A DNA stretch of 64,000 nt, from the NCBI RefSeq assembly GCF_036850765.1, contig NC_089490.1, positions 127,438,522 to 127,502,521 of the forward strand, written 5' to 3'. Shown here in pieces: positions 35,101-46,231 of the stretch (its first letter is position 1; each line of letters opens with the position of its first letter). Made by a program: the position numbers and the translations under genes. The stretch comes from Saccopteryx bilineata. Taxonomy: Eukaryota; Chordata; Mammalia; Chiroptera; Emballonuridae. The notes below the pieces were generated by a model. It ran no database searches and was not told the DNA's origin. It worked only from the letters and a program-made list of their open reading frames with translations.

Positions 35101-35818
35101 AATGGATAGTGTTGGTGGTGACAAATGAAGGGGGACTGATTTTCCCAGTTGAGAGTCAGTTTTTGTGGTGCTTCATTGTTCTTCCCTGTGATGTGCAGTG
35201 TTCTGGGCTGGCAACATGCTATGAACAAAGAAAAGTGTATTCTGTAGTGTCTTTAGATATGCTGTGACTTGGCAAAGGCTGAAGGCAAACCTGTGTAAAT
35301 TTTTAGGTTCACAAAGAGTGGTGTCTCTCTCCTACTTTCCCTTCCTTCACAGGAAATGCTCCCAGACAACAGCAAAAACAAGCCCTAATTAAGTCTTTCC
35401 TCGGATCATGACATCTTTTCCCACCAACTTTTTCTTGGGTTTCAGATGTGTAATTAAGAGGAAGTGGGAGAAACTAAATCAGGTATGAGACACAGCTGGG
35501 AATTGGGAGTACCTACTGGCAAGTAAAGACTGGAACCTCTGTCTTGGTGGCTCTATGGATAGTTTAAACAGGGCAAGAGACAGGGTGAGTTGACAGAGGA
35601 ATTAAGATGCTTTTGATGGAAAAGTTGGTTGCAATTATACGAGAACACCTTCTCAGATCTTTTGAGTTTCTTGTGTTTTTGCTTTTTTGTCTCTGAATAA
35701 GATAATTTCAATGTTTCTCAGCCAATATTTAAAGATAATACATGTTAGGTGCCTACTGCTTTCCTGGGAAGGCTGTGAACACATCTTTATAATAATATGC
35801 AAAATTTGAGGCTTTATG
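35101..35818. other. Unique sequence, no gene recognised
   Basis: No exon or confident repeat recognised. Confidence 0.4.
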
Positions 35819-36015
35819 GCCCTGGCTGGTTAGCTCAGTCAGTTAAGAAATCATCCTGAAACGACAAGGTTGCGGGTTCAATATCTGGTCCGGGCACACT
35901 TGAGAAGCAATCAAAGAATGCACAACTGAGTGGAAAAATAAACGAATGCTTCCCTTTCCCCTTCCTCTCTCTGTCTCTATAAAAATCAATAAAAATTAAG
36001 CCCTGGCAGGATAGT
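35819..36015 (+). repeat. SINE D, first unit plus start of second unit
   Basis: Head GCCCTGGCTGGTTAGCTCAG and body ending 'ATAAAAATTAA' at about 35999, then 'GCCCTGGCAGGATAG', which is the start of the second unit seen complete at 63556. The second unit is cut off at 36015 by the reverse A copy. Confidence 0.8.
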
Positions 36016-36406
36016 TTTTTTTTTTTTTTTTTTCCCTGAAGCTGGAAACGGGGAGAGACAGTCAGACTCCCGCATGCGCCCGACCGGGATCCACCCGGCA
36101 CGCCCACCAGGGGGCGACGCTCTACCCACCAGGGGGCGATGCTCTGCCCCTCTTGGGCATCACTCTGTTGCAACCAGAGCCACTCTAGCGCCTGGGGCAG
36201 AGGCCAAGGAGCCATCCCCAGCGCCTGGGCCATCTTTGCTCCAATGGATCCTCACTGCGGGAGGGGAAGAGAGAGACAGAGAGGAGGGAGAGGGGGAGGG
36301 GTGGAGAAGCAGATGGGCGCTTCTCCTGTGTGCCCCGGCCGGGAATTGAACCCAGGACTTCTGCACGCCAGGCTGATGCTCTACCACTGAACCAACCGGC
36401 CAGGGC
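36016..36406 (-). repeat. SINE A (reverse)
   Basis: Complete reverse copy with a tandemly repeated 'CTGCCCACCAGGGGGCGA' unit. No clear TSD; its left edge interrupts the SINE D second unit, and the remainder of D is not evident on the right. Confidence 0.92.
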
Positions 36407-36899
36407 TCTTCCTGCCTCTCTTTTAAAAAATGGGGTGCATGTACCTATCTGAAAGGAGAGTCCCATATATTTTGTCATGTCCCCAGGGGGGTTCAAGACC
36501 TCCTCCACCATGGGTATTAATGCAGAGAAGGATCTAGAGACAAAATCTTGAAGGACAGCCACATTTGGAAGCCAGAAAGAGAGGATGGAGACTCTAAAAC
36601 AGGGGTTGGGAAACTTTTTGGCAGAGAGAGCCATGAACACCACATATTTTAAAATGTAATTACATGAGAGCCATACAATGACCCGTGTACGTTATGCATT
36701 AGCCAATAAAAATTTGGTGTTGTCCCAGAGGACAGCTGTGATTGGCTCCAGCCACCCACAACCATGAACATGAGCAGTAGGAAATGAATGGATTGTAATA
36801 CATGAGAATGTTTTATATTTTTAACGTTATTATAAGGTCTACTGGAAAGTTCTGTTTGTTTTTGGAATAAAACAAAATACAAATTTTTCTTACCATCAA

Positions 36900-37656
36900 T
36901 AAACTTTATTAAATAATATAATTGCTATTATTATTAATGATTTCTTGCCAGCGTGAGGGCAATTTGTATATCCCATTTTTGAAAAATGTTTTATCTTTTG
37001 ATGCGAAAAATTAAACCAGTGCTTGTTTGATATCTTCTTCATTTTTGAATTTTTTACCCTTCAAAAAATTTTGTGAGGACAAAAACAAGTGATAGGCCCT
37101 GGCCGGTTGGCTCAGTGGTAGAGCGTCGGCCTGGCGTGCAGAAGTCCTGGGTTCGATTCCCAGCCAGGGCACGCAGGAGAAGTGCCCATCTGCTTCTCCA
37201 CCCCTCCCCCTCTCCTTCCTCTCTATCTCTCTCTTCACCTCCCGCAGCCGAGGCTCCATTGGAGCAAAGATGGCCTGGGCCCTGGGGATGGCTCCTTGGC
37301 CTCTGCCCCAGGCGCTAGAGTGGCTCTGGTTGCAACAGAGCGATGCCCCGGAGGGGCAGAGCATCGCCCCCTGGTGGGCAGAGCATCGCCCCCTGGTGGG
37401 CGTGCCGGGTGGATCCCGGTCGGGCGCATGCAGGAGTCTGTCTGACTGTCTTTCCTCGTTTCCAGCTTCAGAAAAATACAAAAAAAAACCCACAAAAAAA
37501 CCCAAAAACAAAAAACAAAACAAAAAACAAGTGATAATCGGAGGGTGCTAAGTCCGGGGAATATGGTGGATGCGACAGACATGCTTCTGTAGCATTTCTT
37601 CCTTGTTGAAATTCATAAAAATTACAGTGGCGTAAATGAACTTTATCAGTAGCCAT
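36900..37656 (-). pseudogene. mariner transposase remnant
   Basis: The frame opens at 37656 with the N-terminal helix-turn-helix region (DKVHLRHCNFYEFQQGRNAT) and passes directly to SHPPYSPDLAPSDYHLF, the block holding the third catalytic Asp of the D,D34D domain. Most of the middle is deleted. After the SINE interruption the C-terminal part continues (SSQNFLKGKKFKNEEDIKQAL) and decays. Non-functional. Confidence 0.85.
37095..37522 (+). repeat. SINE A nested in mariner
   Basis: Complete copy with a long A/C tail. Perfect TSD AAAAACAAGTGATA at 37081-37094 and 37523-37536. The split lies just after the YSPDLAPSDYH codons. Confidence 0.95.
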
Positions 37657-37860
37657 GGGTACACTATCGCTTCACACATAAGACTAATGTGAATAAACTT
37701 TGTTTTACTTAATTTGCTACGTCAGTATGTATACATTAAGTGATAAAAATAGAGGGGCACACATGTGCCAAATAAACATGTGCTTATGTGTCAAAACTTG
37801 TGTTAGAAACAGACAGAACTTTCTGGTAGGCCTTATATTTTTTAATTAAAGATTTGTCTG

Positions 37861-38222
37861 TGGCCCTGGCCGGTTGGCTCAGTGGTAGAGCGTCGGCCTG
37901 GTGTGCAGGAGTCCCGGGTTCGATTCCTGGCCAGGGTACACAGGAGAAGCACCCATCTGCTTCTCCACCCCCCCCCCTTCCTCTCTGTCTCTCTTTTCCC
38001 CTCCCGCAGCCGAGGCTCCATTGGAGCAAAGATGGCCCAGGAGCTGGGGATGGCTCTGTGGCCTCTGCCTCAGGTGCTAGAATGGCTCTGGATGCAACAG
38101 AGCGACGCCCCAGAGGGGCAGAACATCGCCCCCTGGTGGGCATGCCAGGTGGATCCTGGTCGGGCAATCGGTCTGACTGCCTCCCCGTTTCCAGCTTTGG
38201 AAAAATGAAAAAAAAAAAAAAA
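37861..38222 (+). repeat. SINE A nested in hAT
   Basis: Complete copy with the perfect TSD AAAGATTTGTCTG at 37848-37860 and 38223-38235, inside the hAT right arm. Confidence 0.95.
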
Positions 38223-38359
38223 AAAGATTTGTCTGCGAGCCAGATGCAGCCATCAAAAGAGCCGCATCTGGCTCGCGAGCCATAGGCTCCTGACCCCTGC
38301 TCTAAAAGTTAGAGAAGGGTAGAGCCCCATACAACCCCAGGAAGGCAGTAGGTACACTC

Positions 38360-38535
38360 TGAAATCAAGTGCGTCTGATCTCAGAGTCCAGTGTCTTCAT
38401 TTATTAACCATTCTGGCTGTGTGATATGGGCAATTTACATCTCTAAGCCTCAGATGTCAGTTTTCTCATCTATAACATACCTCATAGAATTGTTGCAAGG
38501 ATTACTTAAAGTTATCCATGTAATATATGCCTCCT
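38360..38535 (+). repeat. MIR relic
   Basis: 'GGGCAATTTACATCTCTAAGCC...GTTTTCTCATCTATAA' and 'GGATTACTTAAAGTTATCCATGTAA' follow the MIR core order. Confidence 0.75.
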
Positions 38536-38655
38536 TGCCTCCCTGTTGATGTGTGTGTACTCTTTGTCTCTATGGGTATTTTGCATTTTCCTGTCCATTT
38601 TACACCTTGTTCTAGGCCAAGTATCCTGTATAGGCCTCAGAAGGCTCTGAGTTCT

Positions 38656-38809
38656 TTTTTTTAAAATTTATTTTACAGAGGAGAGAGAGACAGAGAGAGA
38701 AAGAGAGAAGAAAGAGAGAGAAGGCAGGGAGGAGCAGGAAGCATCAACTCCCATATATGCCTTGATCGAGTAAGCCCAAGGTTTCAAACCAGTGACCTCA
38801 GCGTTCCAA
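38656..38809 (-). repeat. SINE B (reverse), 5'-truncated
   Basis: Ends at 'GTGACCTCAGCGTTCCAA' without the head. TSD GAAGGCTCTGAGTTCT perfect at 38640-38655 and 38810-38825, so the truncation happened on insertion. Confidence 0.92.
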
Positions 38810-39384
38810 GAAGGCTCTGAGTTCTGTTCCATTTTTTGTTTTCTGTTTTATATAGAAAAATAATGTGAAGTGGTGCCCTTGACTGATCAGTCCTGGGAAG
38901 GGAAACCTATATTCTGCTGCACCCCAGATGACAGCTGCCCTGGGCAGCCTCAGAGCTATCTCTGTGGCCTGGTTTCTTTTGTAGTTTGCACAACAGACCA
39001 GAAGATGGGGCTCTTGATCCTGGAGTCAAAGGCGAGAGGCTCTGATTTGTTCCATATTTGAATGGGAGGGAAATCAAACGCATCAGAGCTTCCAGGAATC
39101 CTTTACCTCCTCAGTTCTCTCCCTACTCTGCCCACTCAAGCCTACTCTCATGTCTGGAAGCTGTCTTTCTAAGGAGAAGGGAATGTGGGCATATCTTTCC
39201 TTTGTTTGCCATCCTTAGCACCTCCTGAATCACCATGTTGCCAAAGCTAGTCTGATGCCCTGTCACAGGTTTTCCCCTCTAACTGGCTTGCCCGTAATAG
39301 CAGACTTTGGCAATGGTACCATTTATATAAGGGACATATTACATAGTGGCCGAGAACTTTAGAATCAGACAGACTTGTCCTTGA

Positions 39385-39660
39385 CTAAGCTCATCACGTG
39401 AAGCTCTTCTCACCTCCTCAGAGAAACCCTCCCGTTTAAAGTCGCTCTCCTCAATCCCCATGTTAGTTACTCGCTTTCATATGTTATTTACTTTATATAA
39501 GTGATCATAACCTGTAATTATATGGTTTGTTTACTTGTTTACTGCCTCCTCAATAGATTGTAAGGCTCAAGAGGGCAAGACCCTGCTTGTCTTATTGCTG
39601 CCCCAACACCCAACACAGGGCTGAGTACGGAGATTTTTAGTAAATGTATTGTGAATTAAT
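39385..39660 (+). repeat. L2 3' end relic
   Basis: 'GTAAGGCTCAAGAGGGCAAGACC...AACACAGGGCTGAGTACGGAG...GTAAATGTATTGTGAATTAATAAATGA' follows the L2 3' end. Confidence 0.75.
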
Positions 39661-39664
39661 AAAT

Positions 39665-39810
39665 GACTGAATCCCACTTAATGACTGCTTAACCTTGAGA
39701 AAGCTGCTAACCTCCTTCAAGTTGCAGTTTTCTTACCAGTGAAATGGAGAAATAATGATGTTATGAATATTAAATGACACAATGTATTTGCACTGTTAAG
39801 TCCAGACCCT
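39665..39810 (+). repeat. MIR relic
   Basis: 'CTTAACCTTGAGAAAGCTGCTAACC...GTTTTCTTACCAGTGAAATGG' fits the MIR core. Confidence 0.7.
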
Positions 39811-39848
39811 GGTGCATGGAAGTGTTCTCTAAAACCTTCAGTAGTTTT

Positions 39849-40262
39849 GGCCTTGGCCGGTTGGCTCAGCGGTAGAGCATCGGCCTGGTGTGCAGGAGTC
39901 CTGGGTTCGATTCCCGGCCAGGGCACATAGGAGAAGCACCCATCTGCTTCTCCACCCCTCCCCCTCTCCTTCCTCTCTGTCTCTCTCTTCCCCTCCCGCA
40001 GCCGAGGCTCCATTGGAGCAAAGATGATCCGGGCGCTGGGGATGGCTCCTTGGCCTCTGCCCCAGGTGCTAGAGTGGCTCTGGTCGCGGCAGAGCGACGC
40101 CCTGGAGGGGCAGAGCATCGCCCCCTGGTGGGCAGAGCATCGCCCCTGGTGGGTTTGCCAGGTGGATCCCGGTAGGGAGCATGCAGGAGTCTGTCTGACT
40201 GTCTCTCCCCGTTTCTAGCTTCAGAAAAATACAAAAAAAAACCCCAAAACAAACAAACAGTA
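39849..40262 (+). repeat. SINE A
   Basis: Complete copy. TSD AAAACCTTCAGTAGTTT at 39831-39847 and 40263-40279. Confidence 0.95.
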
Positions 40263-40324
40263 AAAACCTTCAGTAGTTTATTACTTTCTATCATGTGAGA
40301 AAAACAAAGTTTGAACTACTTAGC

Positions 40325-41150
40325 CAGCTCTCCATAATTTGGTCATGGTTTTTCTTTACCACAATTTTTACTTGTTACTGCTCTTTTCTATAACTATCCA
40401 CTTTGGTCCAAATCCTTGTTACCCTGAATAGGCCATGTGCATTCCTATTCTGAAGTCTTTGCCCAGGAGTTAGTATGCTTGCTTTCCTTAACCTTGGCTC
40501 AATTGTTTTCAGATTTAACTCAAATGCACATCCTCTGTGTCATGTTCCTTAAGTGCCCCAAGTCATAAAGATAATTTTCTCTTTTGAATTTTTACACTCT
40601 TTGTTGTTTTTATTACTCATGTTTTTTTTTCTCATTTTCCAAGTGAGAGGAGGGAGATAGAGAGATAAGACTCCCACATGCACCTCGACTGGGATCCACC
40701 TAGTGACCCCTGTCTGGGGCCAATGCTCTGCCTATCTGGGGCCAGGCCTTCAGCTGAACTATTTTTAGCACCTGAGGTGGAGGCTCCACAAGCCATCCTC
40801 TGTGTCCAGGGCTGATGTGCTTGAACCAAATGAGCTATGGCTATGGGAGGAGAAGAGAAGAGGGGGAAGGGTAAAAGGTGGAGAAGCAGATGGTTGCTTC
40901 TCCTGTGTGCCCTGACCAGGAATCGAACCCAGGACACCCACATGCTGGGCCGATACTCTACCACTGAGCCAACCAACCAGGGCACTCATGTGTTTCTAAT
41001 TCTATATCCTATTACCTTGTCATTGTATTAACATATAGTATATTCTGTTTCCCTGATTAATTGTAAGTCCCTTGGAGATATGTATTATATTTTAGATTTC
41101 TCTGCATCTTCAGTGCCATTTGGGTCTGTATATAGCAAGTATTCAAACAT
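40325..41150 (+). repeat. L2 relic split by a SINE
   Basis: 'GCCATGTGCATTCC...TTTGCCCAGGAGTTAG' on the left and 'TGTAAGTCCCTTGGAG...TTTCTCTGCATCTTCAGTGCC' on the right are L2-like. The interruption is the reverse A-old copy at 40622. Confidence 0.6.
40622..40983 (-). repeat. SINE A-old (reverse)
   Basis: Diverged copy with 'CTATTTTTAGCACCTGAGG' and 'GAACCAAATGAGCTATGGC'. TSD ACTCATGT at 40614-40621 and 40984-40991. Confidence 0.88.
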
Positions 41151-42031
41151 ATATTTTCTAACTACTTTCCTATAAAAAAAATTGTTGATAAGTACTTTCT
41201 GTGTGCCCAGCATTCTTTGAAGTTCTGTGGAGTATATAGAAAGGCATAAAAAAAATCGCCATTGCCTAACACTAACAATATTAGAGTAAGTTAAAGTCAA
41301 CATTTAATCAAAGATCTTAAATAACCATAGCATGCTAAGTGCTAAAAGAAAGGCTTCTTGGAACGGTGGCCTTTGAGATTGACTTTGAAACAAATAGATC
41401 AGATTAGGGAGCCCAGAAATAAACCCATGCCTTTATTTGAAAAATAATATTTGACAAAGGAGGAAAAAATACAATGGGGTAAAGCTAGTTTATTTCCTGA
41501 ATGGTCTTGGGAAAATAAGACAGATACATGTGAAAAAAGAAAAAAAGAAAGAAAGAAAGAAAGAAATTAGACCACCTTCTTACACCAAACACAATAATAA
41601 ACTCAAAATGCATTAAAGACTTAATGTTAGACTCAAAACTATAAAAATCTTGGAAGAAAAAATATGGAGTAAAGTCTCAGACATTTCTCATAGCAATATT
41701 TTTTCTGATATATCACCTCGAGAAAGGGAAACAAAAGAAAAAATAAACAGATGGGACTATAGAAAACTAAAAAGTTTTGCACAGCAAAGGAAACCATCAA
41801 CAAAATGAAGGACAATCCACTGAATGGAAAAACATATTCACTAGTGCTACATCTGATAAGGGATTAATATGCAAAATTTATGAAGAACTCCCACAACTCA
41901 ACACCAAAAATCAATCAATCAATTAAGAAATGGGCAAATAACCTGAACAGGCACTTCTCCAAAAAGAATATATGAAATGATGCTCAATGTAACTTACCAT
42001 CAGAAAAATACTGATTAAAACTACAAGCTTT

Positions 42032-42372
42032 CGATTCCCGGCCAGGGCACACAGGAGAAGCGCCCATTTGCTTCTCCACCCCTCCGCCGCGCTGTCCTCT
42101 CTGTCTCTCTCTTCCCCTCCCGCAGCCAAGGCTCCATTGGAGCAAAGATGGCCCGGGCGCTGGGGATGGCTCTGTGGCCTCTGCCCCAGGCGCTAGAGTG
42201 GCTCTGGTCACAACATGGCGACCCCCAGGATGGGCAGAGCATCGCCCCATGGTGGGCGTGCCGGGTGGATCCTGGTCGGGCGCATGCGGGAGTCTGTCTG
42301 ACTGTCTCTCCCTGTTTCCAGCTTCAGAAAAATGCAAAAACAAACAAACAAACAAAAAAACAAACAAAAAAC
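42032..42372 (+). repeat. SINE A, 5'-truncated, 'ATGGCGACCCCC' subfamily
   Basis: Begins inside box B at 'CGATTCCCGGCCAGGGCAC', missing the first ~58 nt. Perfect TSD AAAACTACAAGCTTT at 42017-42031 and 42373-42387, so truncation occurred at integration. Confidence 0.95.
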
Positions 42373-42710
42373 AAAACTACAAGCTTTCACCTCTCACCTG
42401 CCAGAATGACTATCATTAAAAAATTTACAAACAAGTGTTGTTGAGGATGTGGAGAAAAGGGAACCCTCGTGCACTATTGGTGGGAACGTAGATTGGTGCA
42501 ACCACTGTATACAGCAGTATGCCGTTACCTCAAAAAATTAAAAACAAACTGCCTTTTGACCAAGCAATTCCACTTCTGGAAATATATCTAAAGAAACCTG
42601 AGACAGTAATTTGAAAGAACATATGCAGCACTATGTTCACTGCAGCCTTATTTACAATAGCCAAGCTTTGGAAACAACCCAAGTGTCCATTAGTAGATGA
42701 ATATATAGGG

Positions 42711-43049
42711 GCCCTGGCCGGTTGGCTCGGTGGTAGAGTGTCGGCCTGGCGTGCGGAAGTCCTGGGTTTGATTCCCAGCCAGGGCACACAGGAGAGGCGC
42801 CCATCTGCTTCTCCACCCTTCCCCCTCTCCCTCCTCTCTGTCTCTCTCTTCCCTTCCCGCAGCCGAGGCTCCATTGGAGCAAAGATGGGATGGCTCTGTG
42901 GCCTCTGCCTCAGGCACTAGAGTGGCTCTGGATGCAACAGAGCGACGCCCCAGAGGGGCAGAGCATCGCCCCCTGGTGGGCATGCTGGGTGGATCCCGGT
43001 CGGGCACATGCGGGAGTCTGTCTGACTGCCTCCCCGTTTCCAGCTTCAG

Positions 43050-43086
<37 letters not shown>
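42711..43086 (+). repeat. SINE A with a pure A tail of about 38 nt
   Basis: Complete apart from a short internal deletion ('AAGATGGGATGGCTC'). Perfect TSD AGTAGATGAATATATA at 42692-42707 and 43087-43102. The long unbroken A tail marks a young copy. Confidence 0.95.
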
Positions 43087-43089
<3 letters not shown>

Positions 43090-43162
43090 GATGAATATAT
43101 AAAAAAGCTGTGGTACCTTTACACAATGGAACACCACTCAGCCTCAGAAAAGAAGAAAATCT

Positions 43163-43543
43163 GTTTTTTGGGGTTTTTTTTTTGTATTTTTCTGAAGTTG
43201 GAAACGGGAGGCAGTCAGACAGACTCCTGCATGCGCCCAACCGGGATCCACCTGGCATGCCCACCAGGGGGTGATGTTCCGCCCATCTGGGGTGTCGCTC
43301 TGCTGAGACCAGAACCATTCTAGCGCCTGAGGCAGAGGCCACAGAGCCATCTTCAGCGCCCGGGCCATCTTTGCTCCAATGGAGCCTTGGCTGCAGGAGG
43401 GGAAGAGAGAGACAGAGAGGAAGGAGAGGGGGAGGGGTGGAGAAGCAGATGGGTGCTTCTCCTGTGTGCCCTGGCCGGGAATCGAACCCCGGACTCCTGC
43501 ACATCAGGCTGATGCTCTACCACTGAGCCAACCGGCCAGGGCC
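43163..43543 (-). repeat. SINE A (reverse)
   Basis: Complete reverse copy with the perfect TSD AAGAAGAAAATCT at 43150-43162 and 43544-43556. Confidence 0.95.
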
Positions 43544-44002
43544 AAGAAGAAAATCTTACCTTTTGTGACAGCATGAATGGATCTAGAGAGCATTATGCTA
43601 AGTGAAATAAGCCATCAGAGAAAGATCAGTACCATGTGATTTTACTCATATGTGGAATCTAATGAACAAAATAAATTGACAAAATAGAAACAAAGTTATA
43701 GATGGAGAACAGATTGATAGCTGTAGAGGGGTGGGGAGTTGTGAGGGTGGATGAAAAAGAGTGAAGGCATTAAACAAAAAAATAAAATAAAACTTTCATA
43801 GACACAGACAACAGCATGGTGATTGCCAGAGGGAAGGGGGAAGGGAAGAAGTAAAAGAGGCTATAGGGGGATCAGTGGTGATGGAAGGAGACTTGAGGTG
43901 GTGAACACAAAATATAATATACTAATGATGTGTTATAGAATTGTACACCTGAAACCTATATAATGTTATAATTTTATTAACCAGTGTCACCACAAGAAAT
44001 TC

Positions 44003-44300
44003 AATTTTATTTATTTATTTATGTTTAAGTGAGAGGAAGGGAGTTAGTGAGACAGACACCTGCATACACCCCAACTGGGATCCACCGATGCTCGAATCAA
44101 CCAAGCTATCCTCAGTGCTGAGGGCCAACACTCGAACCACTCGAGCCACTGGCTGTGAGAGAGGAAGAGAGAGAGAGAAGGGAGAGAGGGAGGGGATGAG
44201 AGGCAGCTGGTTGTTTCTCATATGTGCCCTGACTGGGATCGAACCTGGGACATCCACACTCTGGGATGATGCTCTATCCACTGAGCAAACTGGCCAGGGC
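44003..44300 (-). repeat. SINE A-old (reverse)
   Basis: Diverged copy with 'CTGGGATCCACCGATGC' and the reversed head 'TCCACTGAGCAAACTGGCCAGGGC'. Confidence 0.8.
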
Positions 44301-44331
44301 CACAATAAATATAATTTAAAAAAAGAGAGTG

Positions 44332-45036
44332 GCCTGACTGTGGTAGCACAGTGGATAGAGCAGGGGTCGGGAAACTTTTTGGCTGAGAGAGCCATGAACG
44401 CCACATATTTTAAAATGTAATTCCGTGAGAGCCATACAATGACCCGTGTATGTTACACATTATCCAATAAAAATTTGGTGTTGTCCTGGAGGACAGCTGT
44501 GATTGGCTCCAGCCACCCGCAACCATGAACATGAACAGTAGGAAATGAATGGATTGTAATACATGAGAATGTTTTATATTTTTAACGTTATTATTTTTAT
44601 TAAAGATTTGTCTGCGAGCCAGATGCAGCCATCAAAAGAGCCACATCTGGCTCGCGAGCCATAGGTTCTTGACCCCTGGGATAGAGTGTCGACCTAGGAC
44701 ACTGAGGTCCCAGGTTTGAAACTCCAAGGTTATCAGCTTGAGCACAAGCTCGCCAGCTTGAGCATGTGGTCGCTGGCCTGAGCATGAGATCAGTGACATG
44801 ATCCCAAAGTCGTTGGCTTGAGCCCCAAGGTTGCTAGCTGGCTTGAGCCCAAGGTCACTGGCTTGAGCAGGGGGTCACTGGCTCAGTTTGAACCCCTTGG
44901 TCAAAGCACATATGAGAAACAATCAACGAACAACTAAAGTGATGCAACTACGAATTGACTCTTCTCATCTTTCTCACTTCCTGTCTCTCTGGACAAAGAG
45001 AGAAAGAGAGAGAGAGAGAGAGAAAGAAAGAGATTG
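44332..45036 (+). repeat. SINE C split by a hAT
   Basis: Head GGCCTGACTGTGGTAGCACAG before the hAT. After it come the 'GTCGACCTAGGACACTGAGGTCCC' region, many 'TCACTGGCTTGAGC' units, 'AACGAACAACTAAAGTGATGC' and a GA-rich tail. Confidence 0.92.
44361..44678. mobile_element. Non-autonomous hAT (uninterrupted copy of the 36600 element)
   Basis: 318 bp with termini CAGGGGTCGGGAAACTTTTT and, reversed, CAGGGGTCAAGAACCTATGGC. Perfect 8-bp TSD GGATAGAG at 44353-44360 and 44679-44686 within SINE C. Confidence 0.95.
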
Positions 45037-45039
45037 ACT

Positions 45040-45826
45040 TTGAGAAAAGGTTAAGATTTTGATAGAAAAAAAGTTGGGTGAATGCCAGAGTTAAGGGACA
45101 GGTTTAATGAAGAGAGTGATAGAGACTGTGGCAATGAACTATAACTCAGAAATGGGACCAGGTGCTCATACAGAAGATTAGAAATATGGTTCTGCCTCAG
45201 TTACACTGAAACACAACCTTGTTTCACATTTCAGGGTCAATGCAAGGGGTGCTATGCAGGGGTTGAGACTTTAACATGTACCTCACTATGGTCATCAAGT
45301 GTAATTTCCCTGGAGATTTGAGAATGATTTGTAATAGATCTTTTGTCTCTAATGTGATTCACCTACAGTCTGATGTGATAGTACAAACAAAGGAAAAGGC
45401 TCCTTGCCTCCTTTTTGGGACAGAGAATTGATTGGCTTATGACCAGCTTCTCTTTTCTTTAAAACTCAAATCAAATTGAATATGTTACTCATGACTTTCT
45501 AATCTGACTTAGATAAGTAGTTCTTGTTATTAAATAATAATTTGTCTTCTCAGAAACGTTGGAAGTATTCTTGTGGAATTACTTCAACAATAATCCTTAG
45601 CTCAACTCTGCATTTTGCTGCCAACCTGAGACTCAAGGAGGAAACCTAAGTCATAGTGAATCTGTGTGTGTGGGGGGGGGGTTAGGATCACTGCCTGTCT
45701 GCTTATCTTTAATGCTCTTTAATCTGGCCACTACCTCAGAGATTAGCAAGTAATCTTAGAAGGGCTTTTCCCCTCATCCTCAATTACTTCCTTCTGCAAT
45801 CCCCAAGGGACCTTTCCCCAGAATTT
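45040..45826. other. Unique sequence, no gene recognised
   Basis: No exon or confident repeat recognised; a short G run follows TGTGTGTG at about 45665. Confidence 0.4.
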
Positions 45827-45840
45827 AAAAATCATTATCC

Positions 45841-46231
45841 GGCCCTGGCCGTTTGGCTCAGCGGTAGAGCGTCGGCCTGGCGTGCTGGGGACCCAGGTTC
45901 GATTCCCGGCCAGGGCACATAGGAGAAGCGCCCATTTGCTTCTCCACCCCCACCCCCCTCCTTCCTTTCTGTCTCTCTCTTCCCCTCCCGCAGCCAAGGC
46001 TCCATTGGAGCAAAGATGGCCCGCGCACTGGGGATGGCTCCTTGGCCTCTGCCCCAGGCGCTAGAGTGGCTCTGGTCGCGGCAGAGCGATGCCCCGGAGG
46101 GGCAGAGCATCGCCCCCTGGTGGGCAGAGCATCGCCCCTGGTGGGCGTGCCGAGTGGATCCCGGTCGGGCGCAAGCGGGAGTCTGTCTGACTGTCTCTCT
46201 CCCCATTTCCAGCTTCAGAAAAACAAACAAA
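45841..46231 (+). repeat. SINE A, nearest repeat to the SLC4A8 promoter
   Basis: Complete copy with TSD AAAAATCATTATCC at 45827-45840 and 46232-46245. Its 3' end lies about 130 bp from the GC-rich promoter. Confidence 0.95.

Larger units (their letters stand above)
36835..37833 (-). mobile_element. mariner element, internally deleted, split by a SINE
   Basis: Inverted termini AGGTCTACTGGAAAGTTCTGT and AGGCCTACCAGAAAGTTCTGT, flanked by TA. Without the SINE it is about 570 bp, against about 1.3 kb for an intact mariner, so much of the transposase is missing. Confidence 0.9.
36600..38299. mobile_element. Non-autonomous hAT carrying a mariner and two SINEs
   Basis: Termini CAGGGGTTGGGAAACTTTTT and, reversed, CAGGGGTCAGGAGCCTATGGC. 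Perfect 8-bp TSD CTCTAAAA at 36592-36599 and 38300-38307. The left part (36600-36834) and right part (from about 38223) align with the uninterrupted copy at 44361-44678, proving that the inner 1.4 kb arrived later. Confidence 0.93.
41400..44000 (+). mobile_element. L1 3' portion split by three SINEs
   Basis: Runs from 'AATAATATTTGACAAAGGAGG' (ORF2 end) through 'CACTATTGGTGGGAACGTAG' and the 3' UTR to 'TTATTAACCAGTGTCACC'. Three family A copies interrupt it at 42032, 42711 and 43163. ORF2 is broken throughout. Confidence 0.92.
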
